NCBI RefSeq assembly: GCF_001592875.1
Contig: NZ_LSOF01000011.1
Coordinates: forward strand, 1-64,000
From: Pseudomonas sp. BMS12
GTDB taxonomy: Bacteria; Pseudomonadota; Gammaproteobacteria; Pseudomonadales; Pseudomonadaceae
Length of the DNA stretch: 64,000 bases
Reading direction: 5' to 3'
The notes below the pieces were generated by a model. The model was not told the DNA's origin. It saw nothing but the letters and a program-made list of their open reading frames with translations, and did no database searches. Position 1 is the first letter of the stretch; each line of letters starts with the position of its first letter. The position numbers were made by a program, and so were the translations under genes. Shown here one piece after another: positions 25,122 to 35,625 of this stretch.

Positions 25122-26180
25122 TCAGGCATTGCCGCTCAGTTTCATCCGCGCCGCCTGGGTGAAGTCCAGCATGCGCTTGAGCGGGCGCACTGCGCGCGGA
25201 ATCAATGCCGGCTCGACGAGAATCTCGTTGCTGCCTTCGCGCAGGCACTGCAGGGTACGCTGCAGGGTATTCATGGCCATCCACGGACAATGCGCACAGC
25301 TGCGACAGGCCGCGCCGTTGCCGGCGGTCGGCGCCTCGACGAACTCCTTGTCCGGACACAGCTGCTGCATCTTGTAGAAGATGCCGCGATCGGTCGCGAC
25401 AATGAAGGTCTTGTTCGGCAGGGTCTGCGCCGCCTTGATCAGCTGACTGGTGGAACCCACCGCATCGGCCAGCTCGATCACCGCTTCCGGCGACTCCGGA
25501 TGCACCAGCACGGCCGCGTCCGGATACAGCGCCTTCATGTCTTCCAGCTGCTTGGCCTTGAACTCTTCGTGAACGATGCAGGCACCGTCCCACAGCAGCA
25601 TGTCGGCGCCGGTTTCACGCTGGATATAACGCCCCAGGTGCTGATCCGGCGCCCAGAGAATCTTCTCGCCGTTGTCCATCAGGCTCTCGACGATCTCCAG
25701 TGCGCAGCTGGACGTCACCACCCAGTCGGCACGTGCCTTTACCGCCGCCGAGGTGTTGGCGTAGACCACCACCGTGCGGTCCGGGTGCTGATCACAGAAC
25801 GCCGAGAACTCGTCCACCGGACAGCCCAGGTCCAGCGAGCAGGTGGCATCCAGGGTCGGCATCAGCACGCGCTTTTCCGGATTGAGGATCTTCGCCGTCT
25901 CGCCCATGAACTTGACTCCGGCCACCACCACGGTTTGCGCCGCGTGCTGGTTGCCGAAGCGAGCCATTTCCAGAGAGTCGGACACACAACCACCGGTTTC
26001 CTCGGCCAAGGCCTGGATCACCGGATCGCAATAGTAGTGGGCCACCAGCACGGCATTCTGCTTCTTCAGCTCCGCAGCGATCTCGTTGCGGTAGAAGGCT
26101 TCCTGCTCTGGCGTCAGTGCCACCGGTTGCTTGGCGTCGAGATGAGCCTGAACCAGAAGGCGTTCGGAAATATGCGTCAT
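25122..26180 (-). CDS. nadA: quinolinate synthase
   Basis: This 352-residue [4Fe-4S] enzyme condenses iminoaspartate with dihydroxyacetone phosphate to give quinolinate for NAD synthesis. The three cluster cysteines can be placed in VAHYYCDP or [11 protein letters not shown] (N-terminal third), TSSCALEIV (middle) and [11 protein letters not shown] (C-terminal third). Length matches the E. coli-type enzyme. It converges with bepA and lies just beyond the 3' end of tRNA-Lys. Confidence 0.96.
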   Translation of the reverse strand: MTHISERLLVQAHLDAKQPVALTPEQEAFYRNEIAAELKKQNAVLVAHYYCDPVIQALAEETGGCVSDSLEMARFGNQHAAQTVVVAGVKFMGETAKILNPEKRVLMPTLDATCSLDLGCPVDEFSAFCDQHPDRTVVVYANTSAAVKARADWVVTSSCALEIVESLMDNGEKILWAPDQHLGRYIQRETGADMLLWDGACIVHEEFKAKQLEDMKALYPDAAVLVHPESPEAVIELADAVGSTSQLIKAAQTLPNKTFIVATDRGIFYKMQQLCPDKEFVEAPTAGNGAACRSCAHCPWMAMNTLQRTLQCLREGSNEILVEPALIPRAVRPLKRMLDFTQAARMKLSGNA

Positions 26181-26293
26181 ATCATCAGACCTGCGGGCGC
26201 TCTTTGGCGAGCGGCGAGTATATCACCCAGCCCTCCGCCCCCAGCAGCGCTGGCCGGGCACAACATCGGCAGAAGGCTTTTCCGAGGGCAAAA

Positions 26294-26319
26294 AAAAGCC
26301 AGTCTTGCGACTGGCTTTT
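26294..26319 (-). terminator. terminator of tRNA-Lys
   Basis: AAAAGCCAGTC and GACTGGCTTTT form a perfect stem around TTGC, ending seven bases from the tRNA CCA. On the minus strand it is followed by a U-run. Confidence 0.88.
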
Positions 26320-26325
26320 GCGATT

Positions 26326-26401
26326 TGGTGGGTCGTGTAGGATTCGAACCTACGACCAATTGGTTAAAAGCCAACTGCTCTACCAACTGAGCTAACGACC
26401 C
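26326..26401 (-). tRNA. tRNA-Lys (TTT)
   Basis: The minus strand reads GGGTCGTTAGCTCAG at the 5' end, with TTT in the anticodon loop, a GGTTCGAATCC T-arm and encoded CCA (26326-26328). It lies next to queC, as does the P. aeruginosa tRNA-Lys whose 3' end serves as an attachment site for integrative islands. Confidence 0.96.
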
Positions 26402-26413
26402 AACGCGGGGCGT

Positions 26414-26441
26414 ATAATACTGATTTAATTCAGGAAATCAA
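26414..26441 (-). promoter_or_regulatory. promoter of tRNA-Lys
   Basis: On the minus strand TTGATT (26436-26441), a 16-base spacer and TATTAT (26414-26419) precede a GC-rich discriminator. This is a good sigma70 stable-RNA promoter. Confidence 0.75.
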
Positions 26442-26456
26442 CACCCCACAAGAAAA

Positions 26457-27131
26457 TTAGCGATATCGGGTCGGGTCCGCCACGCCAGCTGCGGCAAAAC
26501 CGGCCGCACGCAGGCGACAGCTGTCGCACTTGCCACAGGCACGCCCTTGATCGTCGGCCTGGTAGCAGGACACAGTCAGACTGTAATCCACGCCATGACG
26601 CAGCCCAACCTCGACGATCTGCGCCTTGCTCAGGTTCTGCAGCGGCGCCTGGATACGGAAGCCATCGCCCTCGACACCCGCGCGAGTCGCCAGGTTGGCC
26701 ATCCGCTCGAAAGCCTCGATGAAAGCCGGCCGGCAATCCGGATAACCCGAATAGTCCACCGCATTGACCCCGATGAAGATATCTCGTGCACCCAGCACCT
26801 CGGCCCAGCCCAGCGCCAGGGAGAGGAAGACAGTATTGCGTGCCGGCACGTAGGTCACCGGAATGCCTTCGGTCGGCGCCTCGGGTACATCGATGGATGT
26901 GTCAGTCAGGGCCGAGCCACCAATGCCGTTGAGGTCGAGGCCGATCACCTTGTGCTCGACCACACCCAACTGGGCCGCTACCCGCTCGGCCGCCTGCAGT
27001 TCGGCACGATGACGCTGACCATAATCGAAGCCCATGCTGTAGCAGGCGAAACCTGCTGCTTTGGCCTGCGCCAGGATGGTCGCGGAATCCAGGCCACCCG
27101 AGAGCAGCACCACGGCTTTCTTGTCGCTCAT
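26457..27131 (-). CDS. queC: 7-cyano-7-deazaguanine synthase
   Basis: This 224-residue enzyme converts CDG to preQ0 for queuosine. It has the PP-loop ATPase motif [12 protein letters not shown] (residues 7-18) and the C-terminal zinc cysteines in [20 protein letters not shown] 27131 has GAGGAGGG upstream at good spacing. It lies 13 bases after queE on the same strand, forming a queE-queC unit. Confidence 0.96.
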   Translation of the reverse strand: MSDKKAVVLLSGGLDSATILAQAKAAGFACYSMGFDYGQRHRAELQAAERVAAQLGVVEHKVIGLDLNGIGGSALTDTSIDVPEAPTEGIPVTYVPARNTVFLSLALGWAEVLGARDIFIGVNAVDYSGYPDCRPAFIEAFERMANLATRAGVEGDGFRIQAPLQNLSKAQIVEVGLRHGVDYSLTVSCYQADDQGRACGKCDSCRLRAAGFAAAGVADPTRYR

Positions 27132-27144
27132 ATCACTACCCTCC

Positions 27145-27792
27145 TCAGTGTCCGGGCTCGTCATTCCACAGAATCTTGTGCAACTGCATCTGGAAACGCA
27201 CCGGCAAATTGTCTGCGACTATCCACTCGGCCAACTCACGCGCACTCACCTGTTGGTGACTGGGCGAGAACAGCACCTCGCCGGCCCGCTCGTCGAGGCG
27301 ATACTCGATCAGTTTGGACACAGCCCAGTCGTAGTCCTCTCGTGAACAGATCACGAACTTGACCTGGTCGTTGCGAGTCAGCTCATGCATGTTGCTGTAC
27401 AGGTTGCGCGAGACTTCCGCGGAGCCCGGTGTCTTCAGATCGACCACACGACTGACGCGCCGGTCAGTCGGTGCGATATCCATGGCACCACTGGTCTCCA
27501 GTGACACCTGGTAACCGGCGTCGCAGAGGCGCTCAAGCAGGGGAATGCAGTTCGGCTGGGCCAGCGGCTCGCCGCCGGTGACGCAGACATACCGCGGCTT
27601 GTAGCTGGCAATCTGCGCGCAGATAGCGTCCAGAGTCATGAGCTCGCCGCCATTGAAGGCATAGGCGGTGTCGCAGTACTGGCAGCGCAACGGGCAGCCG
27701 GTCAGGCGAACGAATACCGTGGGCAGACCACTGGTACGCGTCTCGCCCTGCAACGAGTAGAAAATCTCGGTAATGCGCAGGGTTTCTTGCAT
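27145..27792 (-). CDS. queE: 7-carboxy-7-deazaguanine synthase
   Basis: This 215-residue radical SAM enzyme makes CDG from CPH4 in the queuosine pathway. The cluster motif is [10 protein letters not shown] (about residues 33-42, CX3CX2C spacing), and VTGGEPLAQ follows. I used ATG 27792 ([17 protein letters not shown]), which matches the family start. An upstream in-frame ATG at 27825 has GGAGG only three bases away and would add 11 residues. The gene precedes queC. Confidence 0.94.
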   Translation of the reverse strand: MQETLRITEIFYSLQGETRTSGLPTVFVRLTGCPLRCQYCDTAYAFNGGELMTLDAICAQIASYKPRYVCVTGGEPLAQPNCIPLLERLCDAGYQVSLETSGAMDIAPTDRRVSRVVDLKTPGSAEVSRNLYSNMHELTRNDQVKFVICSREDYDWAVSKLIEYRLDERAGEVLFSPSHQQVSARELAEWIVADNLPVRFQMQLHKILWNDEPGH

Positions 27793-27937
27793 ATGAGCAC
27801 CGGGCGTGACGGCGAAACAGGCCATCCGCCTCCGTTGCGGGTGATTCGGGGCGGCGATTCTAAACGAAAACACCCCAGCAGACATGGTTAACGGAGTGCA
27901 TGCGACGACCAGCGGACAGCGCCACAAAGAGCCAGGC

Positions 27938-27966
27938 ACAAAAAAGCCCGCGGCTGGCGCGGGCTT
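27938..27966 (-). terminator. terminator of the tol-pal-cpoB operon
   Basis: AAGCCCGCG (27944-27952) and CGCGGGCTT (27958-27966) pair around GCTGG, and on the minus strand the stem is followed by a run of Us. It lies 19 bases past the cpoB stop. Confidence 0.88.
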
Positions 27967-27984
27967 GCGGATCCGTCAGCGTAT

Positions 27985-28800
27985 TTAGGGCAGGCGCTGC
28001 AGGTCGCGCTGCGCCAGCTGTGCCGCCGAGGTACCGGGGTACTGAGCGATCAGCTGCTGCAGGATGCCCTTGGCATTGGCCGTGTTACCCATGCGCTGCT
28101 CGACATCGGCCAGCTTGAACAGTGAGTCCGGGACCTTGGCATGGGTGGGATAATTGGCGCTGACCAGTGCAAAGGCACGGCCGGCAGCTTGCAGATCGCC
28201 CTTGGCCAAGTTGACCTCGCCCAGCCAGTACTGTGCATTGCCAGCGTACTGACTCTTGGGGAACTTGCGCAGGAAACCGTCGAAGGCCTGGCTGGCCTTG
28301 TCGAAGTCCTTGGCCTTGATCAGATCGAAGGCAGCGTCGTAGTACAGCTTTTCCTTCGCCGGATCGGCGGGTTCATTGCTCGCCGGAGCCTGCTGGCTCG
28401 GCGCGGCGGGAGTGCCGGCGGCGTTGATCGCGCCACCGGCAGGAGAATTCTGGGCAGGTGCCTGAGCACCGGCTGCACCGCCTTGCAGGCGGCCATCGAG
28501 ATCCTGATAACGCGCCAGGCTTTCCTGCTTGAGGCGTTGAATCTCGTTCTGCTGTTCTTCAACCATGCCGCGCAGCTGGGCAATCTCGGATTGCATCTGC
28601 TGCAGCTGCATGAACAGCTCACCCTGCGCCGAGGTCGGAGTCGCAACCCCTCCCCCGGCGTAGGCGCCACTCGTACCATAACCGGCTGGTGGGTAGCTGC
28701 TGCCGTAACCGGCACTGCCGTCCACCACAGGAACCTCGGCCAGCGCCGCAAGCGGCAGGGCCAGTACCAGAGAGGTCAGAATACGAGGGCACTTATGCAT
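27985..28800 (-). CDS. cpoB: CpoB (YbgF), Tol-associated periplasmic protein
   Basis: This 271-residue protein has a signal peptide (cut after AALA), a short trimerising coiled coil (about residues 60-100, QLQQMQSEIAQLRGM), an alanine/proline-rich linker and a C-terminal TPR domain (about 150-270). CpoB links the Tol machine to septal peptidoglycan synthesis by PBP1B. It is the last gene of the tol-pal cluster, six bases after pal. Confidence 0.94.
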   Translation of the reverse strand: MHKCPRILTSLVLALPLAALAEVPVVDGSAGYGSSYPPAGYGTSGAYAGGGVATPTSAQGELFMQLQQMQSEIAQLRGMVEEQQNEIQRLKQESLARYQDLDGRLQGGAAGAQAPAQNSPAGGAINAAGTPAAPSQQAPASNEPADPAKEKLYYDAAFDLIKAKDFDKASQAFDGFLRKFPKSQYAGNAQYWLGEVNLAKGDLQAAGRAFALVSANYPTHAKVPDSLFKLADVEQRMGNTANAKGILQQLIAQYPGTSAAQLAQRDLQRLP

Positions 28801-28806
28801 GGCGAA

Positions 28807-29304
28807 TTACTTGCGCAGTTCGACGCGGCGGTTCTGAGCCCAGGAGGACTCGTCGCTGCCGGTAGCAACCGGACGCTCTTCACCGTAGGACACCAGCTCC
28901 AGCTGAGCCGGGGAAACGCCCTGCAGTACCAGGTAGCGCTGAACGGCCTTGGCACGACGCTCGCCCAGAGCCATGTTGTACTCGCGGGTGCCGCGCTCGT
29001 CGGTGTGGCCTTCCAGAACGACGCGAGCGCCGTTGCCTTTCAGGTCCTTGGCGTGTACGTCCAGAGCGCGCATGGCTTCCGGCTTCAGGTCGGAGCTGTC
29101 GTACTCGAAGTAGAAGGTGGTGATGGCGCGCAGAGCAGCTTCTTCGCTCATTGCACCGTCAACGCCGTTGGCGTTGGCGTCGTAGCCAGCGTTCGGGTCT
29201 ACCGCGCCTTCGCCGGAGGTGTCGCCGCCTTTGGAGGAGCAACCTACAGCTACGGCCAGAGCCAGACTCAGAGCAGCAAATTTGCCGAATTTAAGCATAT
29301 CCAT
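28807..29304 (-). CDS. pal: Pal/OprL peptidoglycan-associated lipoprotein
   Basis: This 165-residue lipoprotein has a signal sequence ending in VAVGC (Cys22) and an OmpA-like domain (about 60-165) with [14 protein letters not shown], the peptidoglycan-binding motif. It anchors the outer membrane to the wall and binds TolB. In pseudomonads it is called OprL. It sits 57 bases after tolB and directly ahead of cpoB. Confidence 0.97.
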   Translation of the reverse strand: MDMLKFGKFAALSLALAVAVGCSSKGGDTSGEGAVDPNAGYDANANGVDGAMSEEAALRAITTFYFEYDSSDLKPEAMRALDVHAKDLKGNGARVVLEGHTDERGTREYNMALGERRAKAVQRYLVLQGVSPAQLELVSYGEERPVATGSDESSWAQNRRVELRK

Positions 29305-29361
29305 AATGGACTCCTAATGATCCCAGGTGTGTTTAGAAAGGTGTTGGTTCTGATTACCGCA

Positions 29362-30663
29362 TCAGTTCAGGTATGGGGACCACGAAGGCTCTCGGACATC
29401 GCCTTGAGCGGTAGGAATTGGGAGCCTAACGCGCCCATTGGTGGACACGAGCATCAAGACTCCCCGGCCCTGCTGGCGGGTGGCGTAGATTAGCATGACG
29501 CCATTTGGCGCAACAGTGGGCGAATCATCCAGACTGGTCTCCGAAAGGATGCGCAAACGGCTGGTAACCAGGTCCTGAGCAGCCACTTTGAAGTTAGTGA
29601 AACCGTCCTGACGGTGAATCATCACCAGGGTCTTCTCGTCCGCCGATAGCTTCGGGTTGGCATTGTAGTTCCCCTTAAATGTCACCCGTTCGGCATTGCC
29701 GCCATAAATGCTCTGCTTATAGATCTGCGGTTTGCCGGCACGGTCGCTGGTGAAATACAGAGTCTTGCCATCCTTGCCCCAGAAAGGCTCGGTATCGATG
29801 GCGTAGTGATTGGTCACTCGCTGCAGTTGGCGACTGGCCAGATCCATCACATAGATCTCCGGGTTGCCGTCCTTGGACAACACGAATGCCAGACGGTTGC
29901 CATCCGGCGAAAACGCCGGGGCGCCATTGAGGCCCTCGAAGTTGGTGATCTGCTCGCGGCGGCCGGTGTCGATGTGCTGAATGAAGATGCGCGGACGGCG
30001 CTGCTCAAACGACACATAGGCGATACGCCGACCATCCGGTGCGTAACGCGGCGACAGGATCGGCTCACGCGACTGCAGCAGGGTTACGCCGCGCGCGCCG
30101 TCGTAGTCGGAGCGCTGCAGAGTGAAGCGAGTGTTGTTAACGCCGAAACGCTCGGCAGTGACGTAGAGCATCTTGGTGGAGAACGCGCCCTTGACCCCGG
30201 TGAGTTTCTCGAATGCCTGGTCCGCCGCGTAGTGCGCCATATCGCGCAGCTGGTCGGTGGTACCGCCGACGGTACCGGCCATCACCTGCTGCTGGGTCGC
30301 CACGTTGAACAGCGCGTACTGCGCCTGCAGACGCGCGCCATTGGCGGCAATGCTGCCGACCATCACGTACTGGGCACCGAGGGCCTGCCAATCGCGATAA
30401 ATGATCTCAGCCGCCGAGGTCGGCAGACTGATCATGTTCTGCCGCGGGATAGGCTCGTACATGCCGGTATTGCGCAGGTCGTTACCAATAACGGTGGCCA
30501 GGTCTTCCGGCAGCACAGTACCGCCTTGCCAGCCGAACGGCACAACGGCGATCGGGATGGCGCGGTCAGCGCCACTGGTCACCAGGATATTCTTTTCCTC
30601 AGCCATGGCCAGACTGGCAGCACAGCAGAGCAGGAGCAGCAGGCCTCGAAACTTAGTGATCAC
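29362..30663 (-). CDS. tolB: TolB, Tol-Pal periplasmic beta-propeller protein
   Basis: This 433-residue protein has a signal peptide (cut after SLAMA), an alpha/beta N-terminal domain and a six-bladed propeller (about 165-430; repeated SPDG-type motifs such as [10 protein letters not shown]). TolB interacts with Pal and TolA. It starts at GTG 30663, which overlaps the tolA stop as GTGA, so translation is coupled. No better ATG is available ahead of the signal sequence. Confidence 0.96.
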   Translation of the reverse strand: MITKFRGLLLLLCCAASLAMAEEKNILVTSGADRAIPIAVVPFGWQGGTVLPEDLATVIGNDLRNTGMYEPIPRQNMISLPTSAAEIIYRDWQALGAQYVMVGSIAANGARLQAQYALFNVATQQQVMAGTVGGTTDQLRDMAHYAADQAFEKLTGVKGAFSTKMLYVTAERFGVNNTRFTLQRSDYDGARGVTLLQSREPILSPRYAPDGRRIAYVSFEQRRPRIFIQHIDTGRREQITNFEGLNGAPAFSPDGNRLAFVLSKDGNPEIYVMDLASRQLQRVTNHYAIDTEPFWGKDGKTLYFTSDRAGKPQIYKQSIYGGNAERVTFKGNYNANPKLSADEKTLVMIHRQDGFTNFKVAAQDLVTSRLRILSETSLDDSPTVAPNGVMLIYATRQQGRGVLMLVSTNGRVRLPIPTAQGDVREPSWSPYLN

Positions 30664-31619
30664 AGATCCAGATCCTCTGGGGTAAAGGTCATCTTGAACG
30701 AACGGTAGGCATTGAAATCGCTTGGGCTCATGCCGCTCATCTCGGGTATGCGGCCAACGTTACGCACCGCCGTCACCGCCGAACTGTCGAAAGCGGCATC
30801 GCCGCTGGAGCGCGCTACCGTCGCATTGGTAATGGTGCCATCGGGCAACATGTTGATCTGCACCATGACACTCATGCCGTTACGCGCCGACGGTGGACGA
30901 CTCCAGTTCTGCGAGACCAGTTGGCGAATCAGATCATCATAGTTGCCGGAAACCTGATCGCCGATCTCATCGGCCACGGCCTGCTGACGCTCGGTGGTAT
31001 CCGAGAGCAGCTCGGCCAGCGCCTGCGCCTTCTTCTCTTCCGCAGCCTTGCGCGCAGCCTCTGCGGCTTTACGTTTCTTGTCCGCCTCGGCCTTTTTCTT
31101 GGCCTCCTCGGCTTTTTTCTTCTGCGCCTCGTAGGCCTTCTTCTTGGCCTCCTCCGCCGCCTTCTTCTTCTCGTCCTCGGCCTTCTTCTTGGCGATTTCG
31201 GCCTGCTTCTTCTGCTCGACCTTCTTCGCCTCTTCGGCTTTCTTGGCCTCTTCGGCTTTCTTGGCCTCAGCCTGTTTTTTCGCTGCCTCGGCCTGTTTGG
31301 CCGCTTCAGCTTTCTTTTGTTCCGCAGCCTGTTGTTTCTGCTGCTCTTCCTTCTTGGCCTCCAGCTGCTCGGCCTCGTACTGGCGAGCCGCCGTCTTCTT
31401 GGCTTCGCCGGCGATCTTCTGGTTGGTCTGGGTGGTCGCCTGGCTTTGCGACTTGAGCTGATAGAGCGTTGCCTGGACGATAGGTTTGGCCGGCGGCAGT
31501 TCTGGCGCGAAATGGAAGCTGACGAACAGCATGGCGAACATCAGGGCGTGCAGAGCCACGGCCCAGATGGTTGGCCAGAAATAGCTTTCCGAGGAGGAGC
31601 GTGTGCTCTGCTGCTGCAT
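30660..31619 (-). CDS. tolA: TolA, trans-envelope Tol protein
   Basis: This 319-residue protein has one N-terminal membrane helix (about 13-35), a long lysine/alanine/glutamate-rich helical domain (about 60-210, repeated [12 protein letters not shown] units) and a C-terminal globular domain (about 215-319) that contacts TolB and Pal. TolA transmits proton-motive energy from TolQR to the outer membrane. The start overlaps the tolR stop by one base (TGATG). Confidence 0.96.
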   Translation of the reverse strand: MQQQSTRSSSESYFWPTIWAVALHALMFAMLFVSFHFAPELPPAKPIVQATLYQLKSQSQATTQTNQKIAGEAKKTAARQYEAEQLEAKKEEQQKQQAAEQKKAEAAKQAEAAKKQAEAKKAEEAKKAEEAKKVEQKKQAEIAKKKAEDEKKKAAEEAKKKAYEAQKKKAEEAKKKAEADKKRKAAEAARKAAEEKKAQALAELLSDTTERQQAVADEIGDQVSGNYDDLIRQLVSQNWSRPPSARNGMSVMVQINMLPDGTITNATVARSSGDAAFDSSAVTAVRNVGRIPEMSGMSPSDFNAYRSFKMTFTPEDLDL

Positions 31620-32077
31620 CAGGGCGCCTCGGTGATCAGCCCGACGTTACCCACGCCGGCCTGCTGCAAACCGCCCATCACGGCCATGACCGAACCGTAG
31701 TCGACGGACTTGTCGCCCCGCACGAAGACCTGCACCTTCTTACCCTGGCTGGCGTTCTGATTGAGGATGGCCCCCACCGTCTGCACCAGTGCGGGCAGCT
31801 CGGTCGCCGTTTCACTGGCCTTACTCTGATCCGGGTCGACTTCCTCGCCCATGTTCCAGTAGTAGGTCTTGTCGGCCTTGATCGAAATGGTCAGCACGCG
31901 GGCGTTGTTGTCCTGCGGCAGCACCTCGCTGGAAACCTTGGGCAGGTCGACCTTGACGCCCTGGTTGAGCATCGGCGCGGTCACCATGAAGATCACCAGC
32001 AGCACCAGCATCACGTCGATATAAGGTACGACGTTCATCTCGGCGACTGGCTTGCGTCTGTTGCGAATTCTGGCCAT
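31619..32077 (-). CDS. tolR: TolR, Tol motor subunit
   Basis: This 152-residue protein has one membrane helix (about 18-38) with the proton-conducting aspartate in NVVPYIDVMLVLLVIFMV and a periplasmic domain. It works with TolQ as the proton-driven motor of the Tol-Pal system. I used ATG 32077 (MARIRNRR), ten bases after the tolQ stop; an extension to 32143 would lie within tolQ. Confidence 0.95.
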   Translation of the reverse strand: MARIRNRRKPVAEMNVVPYIDVMLVLLVIFMVTAPMLNQGVKVDLPKVSSEVLPQDNNARVLTISIKADKTYYWNMGEEVDPDQSKASETATELPALVQTVGAILNQNASQGKKVQVFVRGDKSVDYGSVMAVMGGLQQAGVGNVGLITEAP

Positions 32078-32087
32078 GGGCTGAGCC

Positions 32088-32786
32088 TCAGTCTTCCGAG
32101 GTATGCACTTTGCGGTGCAGGATCGCCTGGAACTCGTCGGCAAAGGTGTAGTAGCGGCCGATCAGGCGCTCGCCCTGCGCGGAAAAGCGGTTGTAGGCGA
32201 TGACCGCCGGGATCGCCGCGAACAGGCCGATAGCCGTGGCGATCAACGCCTCGGCAATACCCGGCGCCACGGTGGCCAGAGTTGCCTGCTGCACCTGCGC
32301 CAGACCGCGGAAGGAGTTCATGATGCCCCACACCGTACCAAACAGACCGATGTAGGGGCTGGTGGAGCCGACGGTAGCGAGGAACGGCAGGCTGGTTTCC
32401 AGCTTCTCTTCCTCACGCGAGATGGCCACACGCATGGCACGCGCCACGCCATCCATGACCGCATCCGGGTCGACCCCGGACTGCTGACGCAGACGGGAGA
32501 ATTCCTTGAAGCCGGCACGGAAGATCTGCTCCACGCCGCAGTCCGGGTCCGGGTTGCTACCCGCCTGACGGTACAGTTTGGACAGATCGATGCCCGACCA
32601 GAAGCGCTCTTCGAACACTTCCAGCGACTTTTTCGCCGCACGCAGCATGGTGCTGCGCTGGAAGATCATGATCCACGAAGTGACCGAGGCGGCCACCAGA
32701 ACCAGCATGACCAGCTGCACCACGAAACTGGCGTTGCTGATCAGGCTCCACATCGACATATGGTCAACGGCGTTGGCTGCTTCCAC
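32088..32786 (-). CDS. tolQ: TolQ, Tol motor subunit
   Basis: This 232-residue protein has three membrane helices (about 20-42, 140-162 and 173-195) of the MotA/TolQ/ExbB type, with GLFGTVWGIMNSF before the second. It begins at GTG 32786, which has GGAGA about seven bases upstream and gives an N-terminus (VEAANAVDHMSMW) like that of the P. aeruginosa protein. It follows ybgC by two bases, and the cluster runs ybgC-tolQ-tolR-tolA-tolB-pal-cpoB. Confidence 0.95.
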   Translation of the reverse strand: MEAANAVDHMSMWSLISNASFVVQLVMLVLVAASVTSWIMIFQRSTMLRAAKKSLEVFEERFWSGIDLSKLYRQAGSNPDPDCGVEQIFRAGFKEFSRLRQQSGVDPDAVMDGVARAMRVAISREEEKLETSLPFLATVGSTSPYIGLFGTVWGIMNSFRGLAQVQQATLATVAPGIAEALIATAIGLFAAIPAVIAYNRFSAQGERLIGRYYTFADEFQAILHRKVHTSED

Positions 32787-32788
32787 GC

Positions 32789-33232
32789 TTACTCTCCTAC
32801 TGGAACGGAAACCGCGCCGGCGAAGGCCGTACGAAGGACCTCGGGGATGGCGCGGGGTTTCAAATTGTCGGCACGCACACACGCCACCAGGAACTGCCCC
32901 TCGCAGAGCAGCACGTCATCCGCAGCCCGTCGTACCTGTTGACGGAAACGCAGGCTGGCACGGTTCAACTCCATCACCTCGGCACTGATAACCAACTCGT
33001 CGTCCAGCTTGGCCGGCGCGTGATAACGCGCTTCGGCGGAATGCACGACGAACAGCAGGTTCTCGCCAGCCAGCTGCGACTGGGCGAAACCCAGGTGCCG
33101 CAAGCATTCTGTGCGAGCCCGCTCCATGAACTTGAGGTAATTGACGTAGTAGACAATGCCGCCGGCGTCGGTGTCTTCGAAATAAACCCGACAGCGGTGG
33201 GTAAAAGGCTTGGCCTCGTTTTGTGCGCGCAT
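32789..33232 (-). CDS. ybgC: YbgC, Tol-Pal associated acyl-CoA thioesterase
   Basis: This 147-residue hotdog-fold enzyme hydrolyses short- or medium-chain acyl-CoA. The catalytic aspartate lies in [18 protein letters not shown] (about residue 21). It is the first gene of the tol-pal cluster, 52 bases after ruvB and probably within a longer transcript. The biological link to Tol-Pal is not settled. Confidence 0.94.
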   Translation of the reverse strand: MRAQNEAKPFTHRCRVYFEDTDAGGIVYYVNYLKFMERARTECLRHLGFAQSQLAGENLLFVVHSAEARYHAPAKLDDELVISAEVMELNRASLRFRQQVRRAADDVLLCEGQFLVACVRADNLKPRAIPEVLRTAFAGAVSVPVGE

Positions 33233-33284
33233 ACTCTAGTGCTAGCTCCATGGGTTGCCAATCGGGGTCGGCAACTATTTTTTG

Positions 33285-34337
33285 TTACTCGTCGTCTGCT
33301 GCGAACAGGTCCGTTGTCGGCACGTCGAGCAAGCGCTTGGGCAGGTTAAGGCCGAAGTGCAGGTAGGCATGACGAGTCACCACCCTGCCCCGCGGCGTGC
33401 GCATGATGTAGCCCTGCTGAATCAGGTAGGGCTCGAGCACATCCTCAATGGTGCCGCGCTCTTCGCCGATGGCTGCCGCCAGGTTATCGATACCCACCGG
33501 CCCGCCGTCGAACTTGTCGATCATGGCCAGCAGTAGACGCCTATCCTGGTGGTCGAAGCCACGTTCATCCACATCCAGCATGTTCAGCGCCTGGTCGGCC
33601 ACTGCCCGGCTGATCTGCCCGGTGGCACGCACCTCGGCGAAATCACGTACGCGGCGCAACAGGCGGTTGGCAATGCGCGGCGTGCCACGGGCGCGACGGG
33701 CGATCTCGAAGGCGCCCTCGGCATGGATGGGCAAACCAAGAATTCCGGCAGAGCGGGTCACGATGGTTGCCAGATCGGCGCTGGAGTAGAACTCCAGGCG
33801 CTGCACGATACCGAAGCGGTCACGCAGCGGATTGGTCAGCATGCCGGCACGGGTGGTGGCGCCAACCAGAGTAAAGGGTGGCAGGTCGAGCTTGATCGAG
33901 CGCGCCGCGGGACCTTCACCGATCATGATGTCGAGCTGGAAGTCCTCCATGGCCGGATACAGGACTTCCTCGACCACCGGTGACAGGCGATGGATCTCGT
34001 CGACGAACAGCACGTCGCCGGCTTCCAGGTTAGTCAGCAGCGCGGCCAGATCGCCAGGGCGCTCCAGCACCGGGCCCGAAGTGCTCTTGATCGATACGCC
34101 CATCTCCTGGGCGATGATATTGGCCAAGGTGGTCTTGCCCAGACCCGGCGGACCGAAGATCAGGGTATGGTCCAGCGCTTCCTGGCGATTCTTGGCGGCC
34201 TGGATGAACAGTTCCATCTGCTCGCGCACCACGGGCTGGCCGATGTACTCGGCCAGTTTGAGCGGACGAATGGCGCGGTCGAGCTGCTCGTCGCGGTCAC
34301 GACTACTGGCTGTGATCAGGCGGTCGGCTTCGATCAT
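33285..34337 (-). CDS. ruvB: RuvB, Holliday junction branch-migration helicase
   Basis: This 350-residue AAA+ ATPase has Walker [12 protein letters not shown] (about residue 65), Walker [12 protein letters not shown] (about 112) and a C-terminal winged-helix domain ([15 protein letters not shown]). It drives branch migration with RuvA. The start lies six bases after the ruvA stop in a ruvC-ruvA-ruvB operon. Confidence 0.98.
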   Translation of the reverse strand: MIEADRLITASSRDRDEQLDRAIRPLKLAEYIGQPVVREQMELFIQAAKNRQEALDHTLIFGPPGLGKTTLANIIAQEMGVSIKSTSGPVLERPGDLAALLTNLEAGDVLFVDEIHRLSPVVEEVLYPAMEDFQLDIMIGEGPAARSIKLDLPPFTLVGATTRAGMLTNPLRDRFGIVQRLEFYSSADLATIVTRSAGILGLPIHAEGAFEIARRARGTPRIANRLLRRVRDFAEVRATGQISRAVADQALNMLDVDERGFDHQDRRLLLAMIDKFDGGPVGIDNLAAAIGEERGTIEDVLEPYLIQQGYIMRTPRGRVVTRHAYLHFGLNLPKRLLDVPTTDLFAADDE

Positions 34338-34343
34338 CGCGGG

Positions 34344-34949
34344 TTACACCATTCCTTTCAGGGCGCGGCGGATCATTTCTTCGCTGCTCAACCCGTCTTC
34401 CTTGATCGCCGCCACGGCCTTGCTGGCCTCCTGCGGCTTGAAGCCGAGGGCGATCAATGCACTCAGGGCATCGCTCTCCGCGCTTGAGACTGCCACACCG
34501 GCGCGAGGTTCCACCACCAGCGGGGCGATGGTCGGCATGCTTTCCCAGGCCTTGAAGCGATCCTTGAGCTCGACCAGCAGGCGCTCGGCGGTCTTCTTGC
34601 CGACACCGGGGATCTTCACCAGGGTCGAGGTGTCCTGAGCCTGCACACAGCGCACCAGCTCGTCCACCTCCAGCCCGGACATCAACGCCAGGGCCAGCTT
34701 GGGCCCGACGCCATTCAAGCGGATCAGTTCGCGAAACAGCTCGCGCTCGCGCTTCTCGAAGAAGCCGTAGAGCAGATGGGCGTCCTCGCGCACCACCAGG
34801 TGGGTGTGCAAGGTCACCGGCTCGCCGACCGAAGGCAGGCGATACAGGGTGGTCATCGGCACTTCCAGTTCGTAGCCGACGCCATTCACATCGAGAACCA
34901 GATGCGGCGGCTGCTTTTCCGCCAAAGTGCCTTTCAGGCGTCCGATCAC
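34344..34949 (-). CDS. ruvA: RuvA, Holliday junction binding protein
   Basis: This 201-residue protein has an OB-fold N-terminus ([12 protein letters not shown]), two helix-hairpin-helix motifs ([15 protein letters not shown] and [13 protein letters not shown]) and a C-terminal domain that contacts RuvB (about 155-201). It holds the four-way junction and loads RuvB. The gene follows ruvC by 17 bases. Confidence 0.98.
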   Translation of the reverse strand: MIGRLKGTLAEKQPPHLVLDVNGVGYELEVPMTTLYRLPSVGEPVTLHTHLVVREDAHLLYGFFEKRERELFRELIRLNGVGPKLALALMSGLEVDELVRCVQAQDTSTLVKIPGVGKKTAERLLVELKDRFKAWESMPTIAPLVVEPRAGVAVSSAESDALSALIALGFKPQEASKAVAAIKEDGLSSEEMIRRALKGMV

Positions 34950-34966
34950 GGGTTCGCTTCCTTCTT

Positions 34967-35491
34967 CTATAAGCGCAGACGACCGCTACGGCGCTTGGCG
35001 CCAAGCAGGCCGTGGGGAATCAGGCTTTGTCGGTGGTGGGCATGACAGAGGGCAATGGCCAGGGCGTCGGAGGCGTCGATCTGCGGCTTCTGCACCAGCT
35101 TGAGCAGATGCATGACCATCATCATCACCTGCTGTTTGTCCGCCCCACCGGTGCCGGCGATAGCCTGCTTGACCTGGCTGGCGGTGTACTCGCTGACATC
35201 CAGCCCTGCCTCGATGCCGGCGACGATAGCCGCGCCACGGGCCTGGCCCAGCTTGAGCGCCGAGTCGGCATTCTTGGCCATGAACACCTGTTCGATGCCC
35301 ATGGTTACCGGGCCGTGCAGACGAATCACCTCGCTGACACCGCGAAACACCTTCTGCAAGCGATCCGGCAAGGCGCCGTCGCCTGTGCGAATGCAGCCCG
35401 AAGCCACATATTCGCAACCGCGACCGGTATCGCGCACCACGCCATAGCCAGTGATGCGCGAGCCGGGATCGATGCCAAGAATCAGGGTCAT
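34967..35491 (-). CDS. ruvC: RuvC, Holliday junction resolvase
   Basis: This 174-residue endonuclease resolves Holliday junctions. Its acidic active site is in [14 protein letters not shown] (D7), GIEQVF (about E66) and [14 protein letters not shown] (C-terminal third). I used ATG 35491, the conserved start; an in-frame extension to 35527 is not family-like. It begins the ruvCAB operon. Confidence 0.97.
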   Translation of the reverse strand: MTLILGIDPGSRITGYGVVRDTGRGCEYVASGCIRTGDGALPDRLQKVFRGVSEVIRLHGPVTMGIEQVFMAKNADSALKLGQARGAAIVAGIEAGLDVSEYTASQVKQAIAGTGGADKQQVMMMVMHLLKLVQKPQIDASDALAIALCHAHHRQSLIPHGLLGAKRRSGRLRL

Positions 35492-35572
35492 GCCGCCGCG
35501 CACTCCATAACCGGCCAAGGCCGGCATACTGTCTATTTATCCAGCCGCGAGTATACGGAGTGGCACCGATAT

Positions 35573-35608
35573 AAAAAAGCCGGAAGCGCCTGAGGCGACT
35601 TCCGGCTT
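35573..35608 (-). terminator. terminator of yebC
   Basis: AAGCCGGAAG (35577-35586) and CTTCCGGCTT (35599-35608) pair, with a small inner CGCC/GGCG hairpin between them. On the minus strand a T-run follows. It lies 17 bases past the yebC stop. Confidence 0.88.
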
Positions 35609-35625
35609 CTGTAACACAGCCGCAA

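Noticed and set aside
27793..27937. Possible preQ1 riboswitch upstream of queE
   Set aside because: I looked for the short preQ1 aptamer with its A-rich tail and found no matching stem and tail. The region does not support it.
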